Source: Bacteroidota bacterium
GTDB taxonomy: Bacteria; Bacteroidota; Bacteroidia; NS11-12g; UBA9320
Length of the DNA stretch: 64,000 bases
Reading direction: 5' to 3'
Assembly (NCBI GenBank): GCA_002746305.1
Contig: NVWV01000005.1
Coordinates: 62,001 to 126,000 of the forward strand
Position numbers and translations under genes: made by a program. Of the stretch, positions 34,634 through 42,924 are shown one piece after another; position 1 is the stretch's first letter; the number at the start of each line of letters is the position of its first letter. The notes beneath the pieces were generated by a model. It saw only the letters and a list, made by a program, of their open reading frames with translations. It was not told the DNA's origin and made no database searches.

Positions 34634-34852
34634 CTATAAATCCCAAACAGAATGTCTGCGAGATGTTAGGTAGTGCCTGATGTTAAGCCAGAAGGCAACA
34701 ATGAAGTAAATTACAACGGGACTTCCAAGAGTAAAGAAGGATATGTATATGAAATAAAGACGTATTGTACCAGAGTTAATATTAAATTTTTCACCTAGAT
34801 AGGAGCATACACCAAATGCATAATTTTCAATATTTTTTTTAATCTGATCCAT
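34634..34852 (-). CDS. PspC-domain membrane protein
   Basis: A 72-residue protein with the PspC layout: a short cytoplasmic start, FGVCSYLGEKFNINSGTIR, then one long hydrophobic segment (FIYISFFTLGSPVVIYFIVAF by position about 35-55) and a basic tail. In other bacteria PspC senses envelope stress. Bacteroidota carry many small homologues of unknown role. It starts 3 bp after the DUF2851 gene stop, in the pyrF operon. Confidence 0.8.
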   Translation of the reverse strand: MDQIKKNIENYAFGVCSYLGEKFNINSGTIRLYFIYISFFTLGSPVVIYFIVAFWLNIRHYLTSRRHSVWDL

Positions 34853-34855
34853 TCT

Positions 34856-36133
34856 TTATTGAAGAAGTAATTCCTTACCAATATTACATTGTAAACAACG
34901 CTGTGAATTACAGTATGTTTTGTACAAATGTAACAATGCTTGAGATGTTAAAGCATTATTAACAGAAATTCCAGTCAATTTCCATTTGTCAATTATTGAA
35001 TTGGACTCTGAACTTAGGGAACCTAAATAGTCCAAAGCCTTGGTTGTATCACCTACTAATTTCGTCTTTTCGTAAAAGAATACAAAAGGAATAAATGCAT
35101 TGAGAAAAAGGTGATTCACGAATTTTTTAGATATGTGTTTCGACCTTTCTTTAGAAATTTTATGAAATGAATAATGCGTTTTCCAATAATCGGATAAATC
35201 AAAAGCAAGTAGACTTTTTATTTCATGAACCTCGGGTAGTGAAAGTACTTTATTGGTAATTTGAGGAACATGATGGAATAGTGCTGCTATTTGGGCAATT
35301 TTGACATGAGGTAAGTTCATAGGCCTCATTCTTCCAAACTTTAATTGATGATTTACTTTTTTTAATCCATACTTTTTGGATAGAAATACATATTCATTAT
35401 GCAATCCTTGATAGTAAGAATCTCCATCCGGTTCTTTTAGAAGATTTGCGACACCAAAGAAAAGAGCCTCGAGTTGAAACAAAGACAGATGGTGTTTTTG
35501 TACCAATTGATATGGAAGTTTTAATGCTAATTCTTCAAAAAAGTCAGAGTTGATTGGCATTCCGAATGAGCGAATAATTGCAGTGTAAAAAGCCTGGTTC
35601 CAGTTTCCTTTAGCCGTTTCTAAATAAGATTGAAAAAGCATGCACCTGTCTTCCAATCGTTCTACCACCATTCTATCTATCCAGTTGTTAATCGTAAAAT
35701 TAGATAAAGAGGAAAGTTGATTTTCGCATGGAATAAATGTTTTCTTAGTCATTAATCGATTGTACTTTTCCAAAGAGTCTAAATTGATTCTATCTTTAAG
35801 TACAAGTGTTGGTAGTGATGTTCCATCTTTTCGACTGACCATTTTGCTGTTGGAGAAACATACATGCAAGATTACATTGTCATAAGCAGAATCTGTCTGA
35901 TGTTTATGGGTATGCCAGTCTTTGCTATCTATGTGTATTTCAACAGAACCAAAATGGATTGATTTGTCAATTTTGATTTGTGCATTTTCAAAATCTGGAC
36001 CACTATTGAAATTAATCTGTCCCTGCTTAATTACCGTAATATTTTCACCCTTTTCGGTTTTCAGTCCTTTAGGATTGTACAACTGATACTGCCAAATGAA
36101 TTGTAGCAGGTCTTCGTTGTACTGAAAGATCAT
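34856..36133 (-). CDS. DUF2851 family protein
   Basis: A 425-residue soluble protein of a Bacteroidota-wide family. It starts with NEDLLQFIWQYQLYNPKGLK and contains QGQINFNSGPDFENAQIKID, GSVEIHIDSKDWHTHKHQTD and VILHVCF. The acidic and histidine residues in this block are reminiscent of a metal-dependent nuclease core, but I cannot show that. The C-terminus has four Cys (CNSQRCLQCNIG). It overlaps pyrF by four bases and precedes a PspC gene by 3 bp. Confidence 0.8.
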   Translation of the reverse strand: MIFQYNEDLLQFIWQYQLYNPKGLKTEKGENITVIKQGQINFNSGPDFENAQIKIDKSIHFGSVEIHIDSKDWHTHKHQTDSAYDNVILHVCFSNSKMVSRKDGTSLPTLVLKDRINLDSLEKYNRLMTKKTFIPCENQLSSLSNFTINNWIDRMVVERLEDRCMLFQSYLETAKGNWNQAFYTAIIRSFGMPINSDFFEELALKLPYQLVQKHHLSLFQLEALFFGVANLLKEPDGDSYYQGLHNEYVFLSKKYGLKKVNHQLKFGRMRPMNLPHVKIAQIAALFHHVPQITNKVLSLPEVHEIKSLLAFDLSDYWKTHYSFHKISKERSKHISKKFVNHLFLNAFIPFVFFYEKTKLVGDTTKALDYLGSLSSESNSIIDKWKLTGISVNNALTSQALLHLYKTYCNSQRCLQCNIGKELLLQ

Positions 36134-36939
36134 AAATGAGTTGTAAAGGGTCTTGTTTCTAAGGCAAGTTGTTTTGCCTTTTCTCTAGCTACTTCGGCAA
36201 AGTCTTTTCCACTTGAAGCATAGATTATTCCCCTGGAAGAATTGATTAACAATCCTCCATTCTTATTGATTCCGTTTTCGCAGACTTCAACAGCACTTCC
36301 ACCTTGGGCACCAACTCCCGGTATAAGAAGAAAGTGGTCAGGCACTATAGCTCTAATTTCTTTTAATGCTTCGGCCTTTGTTGCACCTACTACAAACATT
36401 AAATTATCCATAGTTCCCCATTGAGACACCTTTTCTAAGACGGTTTTATATAGTGGTGGAGAGTATAAATCATTGGTTTGGAAGTCTAAACTGCCTTTAT
36501 TGGATGTTAAACCTAAGACAATTGTGATTTTGTTGTCAAATTTAAGGAATGGTTCTATGCTGTCAAAACCCATATATGGAGCTACTGTAAGAGCATCAAA
36601 ATCCATGGTTTCAAAAAAGGCTTTTGCGTACATTGTACTTGTATTTCCAATGTCACCTCGTTTTGCATCTGCTATACTTAAAATGTTACTTGGTATTAGT
36701 TCTCTGGTCTTTTCAAGAACCTCCCACCCTTTACTTCCTAGCTGTTCATAGAAAGCTGTGTTTATTTTATAAGAGACAGCATAGTCCTTTGTTGCATTAA
36801 TTATCTCTTTATTAAAAGCTAAAATTCCATCAATATCCTTAGAAATTCCGTCAGGAAGTTTAGAGATGTCCGTATCCAATCCTACACACAAGTAACTTTG
36901 CTTTGCTTTGATTTCGGTTATTAATTGAGCAATATTCAC
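36130..36939 (-). CDS. pyrF: Orotidine 5'-phosphate decarboxylase
   Basis: Decarboxylates OMP to UMP, the last step of pyrimidine synthesis. The 269-residue type 2 protein has CVGLDTD, the catalytic DAKRGDIGNTSTMYAKAFF (Asp-x-Lys-x-x-Asp) and a phosphate-binding LLIPGVGAQGG. The start is GTG 36939. MNIAQLITEIKAKQSYLCVG fits the family N-terminus, and TTTTTTTG, a -7-like element with one mismatch, precedes it by four nucleotides. The downstream DUF2851 gene overlaps its stop by four bases. Confidence 0.93.
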   Translation of the reverse strand: MNIAQLITEIKAKQSYLCVGLDTDISKLPDGISKDIDGILAFNKEIINATKDYAVSYKINTAFYEQLGSKGWEVLEKTRELIPSNILSIADAKRGDIGNTSTMYAKAFFETMDFDALTVAPYMGFDSIEPFLKFDNKITIVLGLTSNKGSLDFQTNDLYSPPLYKTVLEKVSQWGTMDNLMFVVGATKAEALKEIRAIVPDHFLLIPGVGAQGGSAVEVCENGINKNGGLLINSSRGIIYASSGKDFAEVAREKAKQLALETRPFTTHL

Positions 36940-36998
36940 ACTTCAAAAAAAAGTAAAATAGTGTGTAATTTTAGAATTATTTAAATTTACGGCCAATA

Positions 36999-38648
36999 AT
37001 GAAAAAGTACCTTACGCTAATATTAGCAATTACTGTTTTTAGTACCAATTCGTACAGTCAAGATCAAGGCGTATTAAGTGGTAACTTTCAATCTAATTTT
37101 TCTGTTTTTATCAAAGACTCTTTGATAGGAGCTACTGAGGCTGCTTCCCCTCAGTATGGAAAGCAGATTACCTCCGCAGAAGCCTGGTTATTTCTCAATT
37201 ACGACATCAAAGGTTTTCATTTTTCTGGAAGGTATGATTTGTTCAATAACAGTAACCTTCTTAATCCGTCAGGAGCATTCACCGGGCAGGGTTTAGGATT
37301 TTGGCAAATAAAAAAGAGCATAGGTAATTTAGAAATAACGGCAGGATCTTTTTATGATCAGTTTGGTTCTGGTGCAGCGTTTAGAGCATTTGAAAATCGA
37401 CTGATAGGTATAGACTATGCCATGGAAGGGGTTAGGTTAAAATATGATATTAGTGATGATTTTATCGTGAAAGCATTTACGGGTAAACAAAAAGGATCAC
37501 AAGACAATAGGTTTGAGACTTCACCACAAATCATAAAAGGTATAAATGTTGAAAAAGGATTTGCTTCTGAAGATGGAACAATTTTAAACGTAGGAGTTTC
37601 TGCAGTTAATAGAACATTGGATGAAAATACAATGTCTCAATTGGTCACAGAAATTAATGGACTTCCAAAAGAAGAAAGATTCTTTCCTAAGTACAATGTG
37701 TATGTAATGAACGGATACTTTAGTTTGGCATACAAAGATTTTGGTTTTAACGGGGAGTATAATTATAAAACAGGAGAAGCAATACGAGATAATTTGGGTG
37801 GTTTGTATAGTAGTGAAGGCTCTTTGATATTAGGGGGAGCTAGTTATTCAAAAAGAAAAATAGGAGCAAAAAAGAAAGGTGGGATAGGGATAAATGTGCA
37901 ATACAGAAGAATAGAAAACTTTCCATTTACGGTATCCCCGTATGTGAATCTTCTAAATGGCATTGTTACCTACCAGCCGTCTATGAGCCGACAGGCTAGT
38001 TATAGAATGCTTGCAAGATATCAAGCACCAGCACAATTTACGGGTGAACAAGCTTATCAGGCAGAGTTAATCTACTCATTCAATAAAGCAACAAATATTA
38101 CTCTTAACTACTCTGATATTACAGATCTTTCAGGAGAGCAACTGTTCAATGAAAAGTTTGTTCAGGTAGAGCATAAAATCAACAAAAAATGGAAAGGCAA
38201 GGTCGGTCTTCAGGTAGTAACCTACAATCAACCTGTTTACGAAGGGAAAGATGCTAAGGTGATTGATAATGTTGAAACATTAACTCCATTCTTTGAGGTT
38301 ACTTATAAGGTTAATCGTAAAAATAGTATTCGATTGGAGTCGCAAATGCTAAATACAGAACAAGATTTAGGTAGTTTCTATCATGGCATATTGGAATGGA
38401 ATAGCTCACCTCGTTTTAGTGTTGCTCTTAGTGATATGATAAATACGAATCCAGTTAGAAAAGTGAATCCCTCCTTAGCCGACCAAGTTCTTCATTATCC
38501 AAGTGTTTTTCTGAAGTACAATGTAAAAACCACGTCCTTCACTGCAGCTTACGTTAAGCAAGTTGAAGGTATAAACTGTACTGGTGGTATTTGCAGATTA
38601 GAGCCAGCGTTTAGTGGACTTAGATTTACTATAGCAACCCAGTTTTAA
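36999..38648 (+). CDS. DUF6029-family outer-membrane beta-barrel protein
   Basis: A 549-residue exported protein with signal peptide ending STNSYSQ and alternating amphipathic beta strands to a terminal phenylalanine (SGLRFTIATQF), typical of outer-membrane barrels. The N-terminal VLSGNFQSNFSVFIKD and the FYDQFGSGAAFRAFENRLIG segment fit DUF6029. It is monocistronic, divergent from pyrF. Substrate or role is unknown. Confidence 0.75.
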   Translation: MKKYLTLILAITVFSTNSYSQDQGVLSGNFQSNFSVFIKDSLIGATEAASPQYGKQITSAEAWLFLNYDIKGFHFSGRYDLFNNSNLLNPSGAFTGQGLGFWQIKKSIGNLEITAGSFYDQFGSGAAFRAFENRLIGIDYAMEGVRLKYDISDDFIVKAFTGKQKGSQDNRFETSPQIIKGINVEKGFASEDGTILNVGVSAVNRTLDENTMSQLVTEINGLPKEERFFPKYNVYVMNGYFSLAYKDFGFNGEYNYKTGEAIRDNLGGLYSSEGSLILGGASYSKRKIGAKKKGGIGINVQYRRIENFPFTVSPYVNLLNGIVTYQPSMSRQASYRMLARYQAPAQFTGEQAYQAELIYSFNKATNITLNYSDITDLSGEQLFNEKFVQVEHKINKKWKGKVGLQVVTYNQPVYEGKDAKVIDNVETLTPFFEVTYKVNRKNSIRLESQMLNTEQDLGSFYHGILEWNSSPRFSVALSDMINTNPVRKVNPSLADQVLHYPSVFLKYNVKTTSFTAAYVKQVEGINCTGGICRLEPAFSGLRFTIATQF

Positions 38649-38670
38649 GCAACGTAGAATACTAAGAAGT

Positions 38671-39234
38671 TTATTGTTTTAATATAAAGGCTTGCTCTTT
38701 GTATACATGTGTAAAATGGTTACGTAAGTTTATGGCATCCGTTTGATCATCTGTAGAAGCCGTAACTACTCGGTGCAATCCCCTAATGAGAACAATTCTG
38801 CCATAGTTCTGATCATTATTTACTCTTAGTAGCATTCGATCGGCATTTGATTTATTTCCAAAACTACCTACTACAATTAAATATTTACTTTCAAGATTTA
38901 TGCTTCCACCACTTGAGGTATTATTCTCTTCAGGAGTACTTACATCTATATTGTCAGTAATATTATCATCATCACTAACAACGTCATTAAAATTGTCAGT
39001 TGATTCATCATCTATGTCTGAATAATCACTTATTGAATCTCCATCTTCAAAATTATCAGAGTAGGTATAAGTATCCTCAACCAAATCTGTACTATTGGAA
39101 TCCTCTACCTCAATTTCATTTGTATCGTTATTATCCCCAGCAGAATCAGTATTGTAGTTGAAAGGTTTAAAAAAGACAAACCAAATAAAGGCGGCACAAA
39201 GAATTATGTATCCGAACCATTTTAAGAAATTCAT
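38671..39234 (-). CDS. SPOR-domain membrane protein
   Basis: A 187-residue protein. One N-terminal transmembrane helix (MNFLKWFGYIILCAAFIW) is followed by a long acidic, low-complexity Asp/Ser/Thr linker (about residues 28-110) and a C-terminal SPOR domain (YLIVVGSFGNKSNADRML to the end). SPOR domains bind denuded peptidoglycan at division sites, so the protein probably acts in the cell wall or septum. The start at ATG 39234 is set by a -7 element four nucleotides upstream. The longer frame from 39288 lies inside the promoter and the sodA terminator. Confidence 0.85.
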   Translation of the reverse strand: MNFLKWFGYIILCAAFIWFVFFKPFNYNTDSAGDNNDTNEIEVEDSNSTDLVEDTYTYSDNFEDGDSISDYSDIDDESTDNFNDVVSDDDNITDNIDVSTPEENNTSSGGSINLESKYLIVVGSFGNKSNADRMLLRVNNDQNYGRIVLIRGLHRVVTASTDDQTDAINLRNHFTHVYKEQAFILKQ

Positions 39235-39238
39235 AGGA

Positions 39239-39271
39239 CAAAAGTAAAGGTGTAATGCATATAAAAACAAA
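39239..39271 (-). promoter_or_regulatory. Promoter of the SPOR gene (-33 TTTG, -7 TACTTTTG)
   Basis: On the minus strand TTTG (39271-39268) and TACTTTTG (39246-39239) are 21 nt apart, as at guaB. The ATG follows after four nucleotides, so the transcript should be leaderless. The -33 TTTG is part of the T-tract of the sodA terminator. Confidence 0.65.
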
Positions 39272-39298
39272 AAGCCCGACACTTTCATGTAGAGCTTT
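39263..39298 (-). terminator. Terminator after sodA
   Basis: On the minus strand AAAGCTC pairs with GGGCTTT (one G-T pair), with an inner ACA/TGT stem, followed by a T-rich tract, 24 bp after the sodA stop. Confidence 0.6.
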
Positions 39299-39321
39299 CA
39301 TATTGTATCGTTGTTTACTTC

Positions 39322-39927
39322 TTATTTTACCGCAGCAAAACGAGTAGCAACTTCATCCCAATTGATTACATTAAAAAATGCTGAAACATAATCAGGTCGT
39401 CGGTTTTGATAGTTTAAGTAGTATGCATGTTCCCATACGTCAAGCCCTAAAATTGGAGAACCTCCACAACCAATACCTGGCATAAGAGGATTGTCTTGAT
39501 TAGCTGAAGAGCATACTTCCAACTTACCATCTTTCACACATAGCCATGCCCAACCACTACCAAATCGTGTGCCAGCTGCCTTACTAAATTGTGCTTTGAA
39601 TTCATCAAAACTGCCAAATGCGGTATCTATTGCAGAAGCTAGTTCACCACTTGGGTTTCCGCCACCATTTGGGCTCATTGCAGTCCAAAATTGGCAGTGG
39701 TTATAGTAACCTCCACCATTATTTCTTACTGCGTTGTTACTCATATCAAGGTTGGCTAGAATATCTTCAATACTTTTACCTTCTAAATCAGTTCCAGCTA
39801 TAGCATTGTTTAAGTTGTTGGTGTATCCATTATGGTGTTTACCATGATGGATTTCCATGGTACGAGCGTCTATGTGTGGTTCTAGTGCATCGTATGCATA
39901 CGGTAGTTGTGGTAATTCAAATGACAT
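39322..39927 (-). CDS. sodA: Superoxide dismutase, Fe/Mn family (Mn-type)
   Basis: Converts superoxide to oxygen and hydrogen peroxide in the cytosol. The 201-residue protein has metal ligands His27 ([11 protein letters not shown]), His77 (YYNHCQFW), Asp163 and His167 ([18 protein letters not shown]). Gln144 in SANQDNPL is the position typical of the Mn form, where iron enzymes have Ala. It has a consensus promoter and its own terminator. It is divergent from a nitroreductase gene. The two predicted -7 elements are 20 bp apart. Confidence 0.95.
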   Translation of the reverse strand: MSFELPQLPYAYDALEPHIDARTMEIHHGKHHNGYTNNLNNAIAGTDLEGKSIEDILANLDMSNNAVRNNGGGYYNHCQFWTAMSPNGGGNPSGELASAIDTAFGSFDEFKAQFSKAAGTRFGSGWAWLCVKDGKLEVCSSANQDNPLMPGIGCGGSPILGLDVWEHAYYLNYQNRRPDYVSAFFNVINWDEVATRFAAVK

Positions 39928-39955
39928 AATATTATTTCTGTTTATTGTTTGAGTT

Positions 39956-39963
39956 CAAATCTA
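39956..39963 (-). promoter_or_regulatory. -7 element of sodA
   Basis: TAGATTTG on the minus strand matches TAnnTTTG, 28 nt before the sodA ATG. Confidence 0.55.
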
Positions 39964-39983
39964 CAACTAGTACACCGAAAACG

Positions 39984-39991
39984 TAAATTTG
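39984..39991 (+). promoter_or_regulatory. -7 element of the nitroreductase gene
   Basis: TAAATTTG matches TAnnTTTG, 30 nt before ATG 40022. It overlaps the TTG at 39989, so that codon cannot be the start. Confidence 0.55.
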
Positions 39992-40021
39992 TTTGGTTAT
40001 AAACGGATAAGCAGTATTGAT

Positions 40022-40603
40022 ATGGACATAGAAGAAATGATAAGAAACCGGCGGGCAGTTTTTCCAAAACAGATGAATGGAAAGAAAGTGCCTCAACAGG
40101 TTTTAGTTACCATGTTGGATTTGGCAAATTGGGCACCGACGCATAAAAGGACTGAACCTTGGAGGTTTAAGGTGTATACTGACAATGCTTTGGTTAAGTT
40201 ACTTGACTTAACTAAAGTGTGCTATGTTAAAGAAACTCCTGCAGATAAATTCAATAGTGTGAAGTTGGATAAAATAGAGCAACGTAAGACACAAGTGAGC
40301 CATGTCATTGCCATTTGTATGAAAAGGGATGAAAGCCAAAATCCTCTGCCTGAGTTTGAAGAAATAGCATCTACTTCAATGGCAGTTCAAAATATGTGGT
40401 TGTATTTGGAAAGCACTCAAAAATACGGAGGCTACTGGAGTACACCAAAGTATGCTTTGGGAGATGACTTTCGAGGTTTTTTAGGTTTGCAAGATGAAGA
40501 AAAATGTTTAGGTTTATTTTATTTGGGAACTATAGAAGCAGGTTTGGTTAAATCAGAGGGAAAAAGAGGAAATTGGAGAGACAAGGTAGTGTTTCATTCA
40601 TAA
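40022..40603 (+). CDS. Nitroreductase-family flavoprotein
   Basis: A 193-residue FMN-dependent NAD(P)H oxidoreductase of the small YdjA-like branch. It has RNRRAVFPKQ and APTHKRTEPWRFKVYT at the N-terminus (FMN phosphate and ring contacts), and YWSTPKYALGDDFRGFLGL and CLGLFYLGT in the second half. Physiological substrate unknown. It is divergent from sodA, so the two may respond together to oxidative stress, though no shared operator is seen. A tiny membrane ORF follows. Confidence 0.85.
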   Translation: MDIEEMIRNRRAVFPKQMNGKKVPQQVLVTMLDLANWAPTHKRTEPWRFKVYTDNALVKLLDLTKVCYVKETPADKFNSVKLDKIEQRKTQVSHVIAICMKRDESQNPLPEFEEIASTSMAVQNMWLYLESTQKYGGYWSTPKYALGDDFRGFLGLQDEEKCLGLFYLGTIEAGLVKSEGKRGNWRDKVVFHS

Positions 40604-40642
40604 GATAGACGACTTTAAAGAAGATTTATCATTTTTACATCA

Positions 40643-40759
40643 ATGGTCAAAGTGGTGTTACCTCTGGAGATTGTCTCCTATTCATTTTGGAAGATTTTCT
40701 TTTTTGTACTACTGATTTTAGGTGTAGTCGGTACAATTAGGTTATTGCAAAATGCCTAA
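40643..40759 (+). CDS. Putative 38-residue single-pass membrane protein
   Basis: An ATG-to-TAA frame of 38 codons in the gap between the nitroreductase gene and a convergent secreted-protein gene. The product has a short polar start, then SFWKIFFFVLLILGVVG as one transmembrane helix and a short basic tail. No promoter element or ribosome site is convincing. The composition argues for a real small protein, but conservation would be needed to be sure. Confidence 0.4.
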   Translation: MVKVVLPLEIVSYSFWKIFFFVLLILGVVGTIRLLQNA

Positions 40760-40768
40760 TTAATTAAA

Positions 40769-42781
40769 CTACCTCAATAGGTGAACAGTACCTTTCAACA
40801 GGGTGTCTTTGTTTGAGTTAGAGGTTATTCGAATAAGATAAAGGTATACCCCCTGCTGACAAGGTGCCTCCAGATAGTTCCCATCCCAAGCGATGTCACT
40901 TCCCATTTTGTCATACAGTTTTTCTCCCCATCGATTAAATATTTGCATGTGAATATGGCTAATATTAAGTCCGACAGGCCTAAAAACATCGTTTAAATTA
41001 CTGCCATTTGGTGTAAATGTATTAGGAATGAAGACGGTTGCATCATCACAACCAGTATCAAGGAAGATCGTTGTTGAAATGATAGAGTCGCATCCAGTCA
41101 TGTCTTGGAGGGTATCATGATAAATTCCAGAGTTTACATATAAAACATTGTTAAATAAAATGGTATCGCCAGGGCATATTTTGAAACTTTGCTCAGCTTT
41201 TGTTATAGCTTTAAAGTATATCTTTAAAGATGTAATAGAGTCGCACCCTAAGTGATTGGTTAAAGTGTCATAGAATATTCCATCTGTGGTAATAGTAGAG
41301 TCGCCTATTAGATAAATATCTCCCTCACAAAGTACCATGGTAGCTTCAAAATAACTTTTGTCAAGAAAATTAAGGGTAAGATTAATAACGGAATCACATT
41401 CAAAACTGTTGGTGAGGGTATCTAAAAAAGTTCCGAAAGAAGTATAAGTACGGTTATTAAAATAAAAAGTATCTCCGTCACATAGCGTAGCTGATGTGTC
41501 AAAATAGCTGCGAGGCTTTACATGAAGCATATGAACTACAATACTGTCAAACCCTGAAAATGTAGAGAATGTATTTGTAAAGATAGTCGATGAAGTATAT
41601 GCGATATCTTCTAACCAAAAGGTATCCCCAGAGCAAATTGTATCTTTAAAAATTTGGTGTGTGCGAGTAACGGGTGAACAAAGATTGACATCAAAGTTGT
41701 AGGGGTTCATCTGTGTAAATACTGTTCTTCCAATATAGGGTAGGTTCATAGCAACAGATATTTCGTTTTTACCAGTAATATAGAGATTGTTGTCATCCTT
41801 TACGATATAAGAAAAATCTTCACCTGCCAAAATATCAATGACATTGCTATCTACCAGTTGGGGAGTGGAAATGGTAATACCTGTCATAATATTACCTCCT
41901 AACTGCCCCAAAGAATTAGACCCCCAACCAAAACAGTCTCCTTTTTCATCTATCGCGAGGAAGTGGTCCCCGTCATTGCAACCTGATATCGCAACAATAT
42001 TATTAAGGTTATTTACCCTTTCAGGAACAATTGGGGCATCACTAGAAGGTGTCTTCCAAGTGAAAACTGTCCCGTCTTTATACAAGGCTATATGACTTCC
42101 CTTGGTTGATTCGATGTCTACTATGTCTCTTAAAGCTTCAATCTTAATAGGTAGTAAGTCTTGATTTTCTAAGTCCCATCCAATGTACCCTGAGTTGTAA
42201 ACATCTCCTTCTTCTGTTAGTATGGCGGTAGAGTATAAACAATTTGAGACTCTTACGGCGTTGGATATGTTCTTCATTTTTATAGGAGTAAAAGCGATAC
42301 TGGAACTGTATTCCCCATTCCCAAAAGAACCATATGCATTGTCTCCCAGTGACCATACTGTACCATCCTCTTTAATGAGTACGAGTACTGAAGCCCCTGC
42401 ATTTAGAAAGGTAACATGTTCCATAACTTTTATGGGTTTGTTTCCGAACCACTTACCCCAAATCCAACCAGAAAGGTCTTTTTTAATGGCTCCACAAACA
42501 TATCCCGCAGAGCAAAAAATAACATCCCTCATGTCAGAAACAAGAAGAGGGGATTTCGATCCAAATCCAGCATTTACATTGGCGAGTTGACTGTGATAAT
42601 TAGTTCCCCAAGAGTAAAGTTGATTCGAATCGGAACAAGCAGAATAGGCTGAGTATGAGCCAACGGTATAATTTATTGGCTTATACCAAAGCCTGCCTCC
42701 AAATCCATCTCCCACCATGCTATTCTGTGAAAAAACAGAAATGTTACATAGAATAAGGGATATAATGATTAGATTTTTCAA
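40769..42781 (-). CDS. Secreted RCC1-repeat protein with gliding-motility C-terminal domain
   Basis: About 670 residues. After a signal peptide come RCC1/regulator-of-chromosome-condensation beta-propeller repeats (LYSWGTNYHSQLA, VWSLGDNAYGSFGNG, CFGWGSNSLGQLGG) to about residue 360. Four modules of about 48 residues follow with the pattern C-GDT-Y-G-F-DTL-GCDSI, then a T9SS type B domain ending IFNRWGEKLYDK, WDGNYLEAPCQQGVYLYLI, KGTVHLLR. No ATG precedes the signal peptide. The -7 element at 42794-42801 overlaps the first possible TTG, so I favour TTG 42781. Likely a surface adhesin or structural protein. Confidence 0.8.
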   Translation of the reverse strand: MKNLIIISLILCNISVFSQNSMVGDGFGGRLWYKPINYTVGSYSAYSACSDSNQLYSWGTNYHSQLANVNAGFGSKSPLLVSDMRDVIFCSAGYVCGAIKKDLSGWIWGKWFGNKPIKVMEHVTFLNAGASVLVLIKEDGTVWSLGDNAYGSFGNGEYSSSIAFTPIKMKNISNAVRVSNCLYSTAILTEEGDVYNSGYIGWDLENQDLLPIKIEALRDIVDIESTKGSHIALYKDGTVFTWKTPSSDAPIVPERVNNLNNIVAISGCNDGDHFLAIDEKGDCFGWGSNSLGQLGGNIMTGITISTPQLVDSNVIDILAGEDFSYIVKDDNNLYITGKNEISVAMNLPYIGRTVFTQMNPYNFDVNLCSPVTRTHQIFKDTICSGDTFWLEDIAYTSSTIFTNTFSTFSGFDSIVVHMLHVKPRSYFDTSATLCDGDTFYFNNRTYTSFGTFLDTLTNSFECDSVINLTLNFLDKSYFEATMVLCEGDIYLIGDSTITTDGIFYDTLTNHLGCDSITSLKIYFKAITKAEQSFKICPGDTILFNNVLYVNSGIYHDTLQDMTGCDSIISTTIFLDTGCDDATVFIPNTFTPNGSNLNDVFRPVGLNISHIHMQIFNRWGEKLYDKMGSDIAWDGNYLEAPCQQGVYLYLIRITSNSNKDTLLKGTVHLLR

Positions 42782-42793
42782 TGTGAAGTTCAC

Positions 42794-42801
42794 CAAATAT
42801 A
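42794..42801 (-). promoter_or_regulatory. -7 element of the RCC1-repeat gene
   Basis: TATATTTG on the minus strand matches TAnnTTTG. Transcription would begin near 42790, which excludes the upstream TTG and GTG codons as starts. Confidence 0.5.
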
Positions 42802-42912
42802 GCGAATACCAATTGCTGTGTCAAAAAATATTCTGATTTTATAAGGAATTGGAGGGATAATAAGGTGACGTTCTTGTTGTATTAGTTTCTTACTTTATAA
42901 GTTTCAACCCAA

Positions 42913-42920
42913 TATATTTG
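42913..42920 (+). promoter_or_regulatory. -7 element of cysS, leaderless arrangement
   Basis: TATATTTG matches TAnnTTTG and is followed by CCCT and the cysS ATG, so the mRNA should start at or within a base or two of the ATG. Confidence 0.55.
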
Positions 42921-42924
42921 CCCT

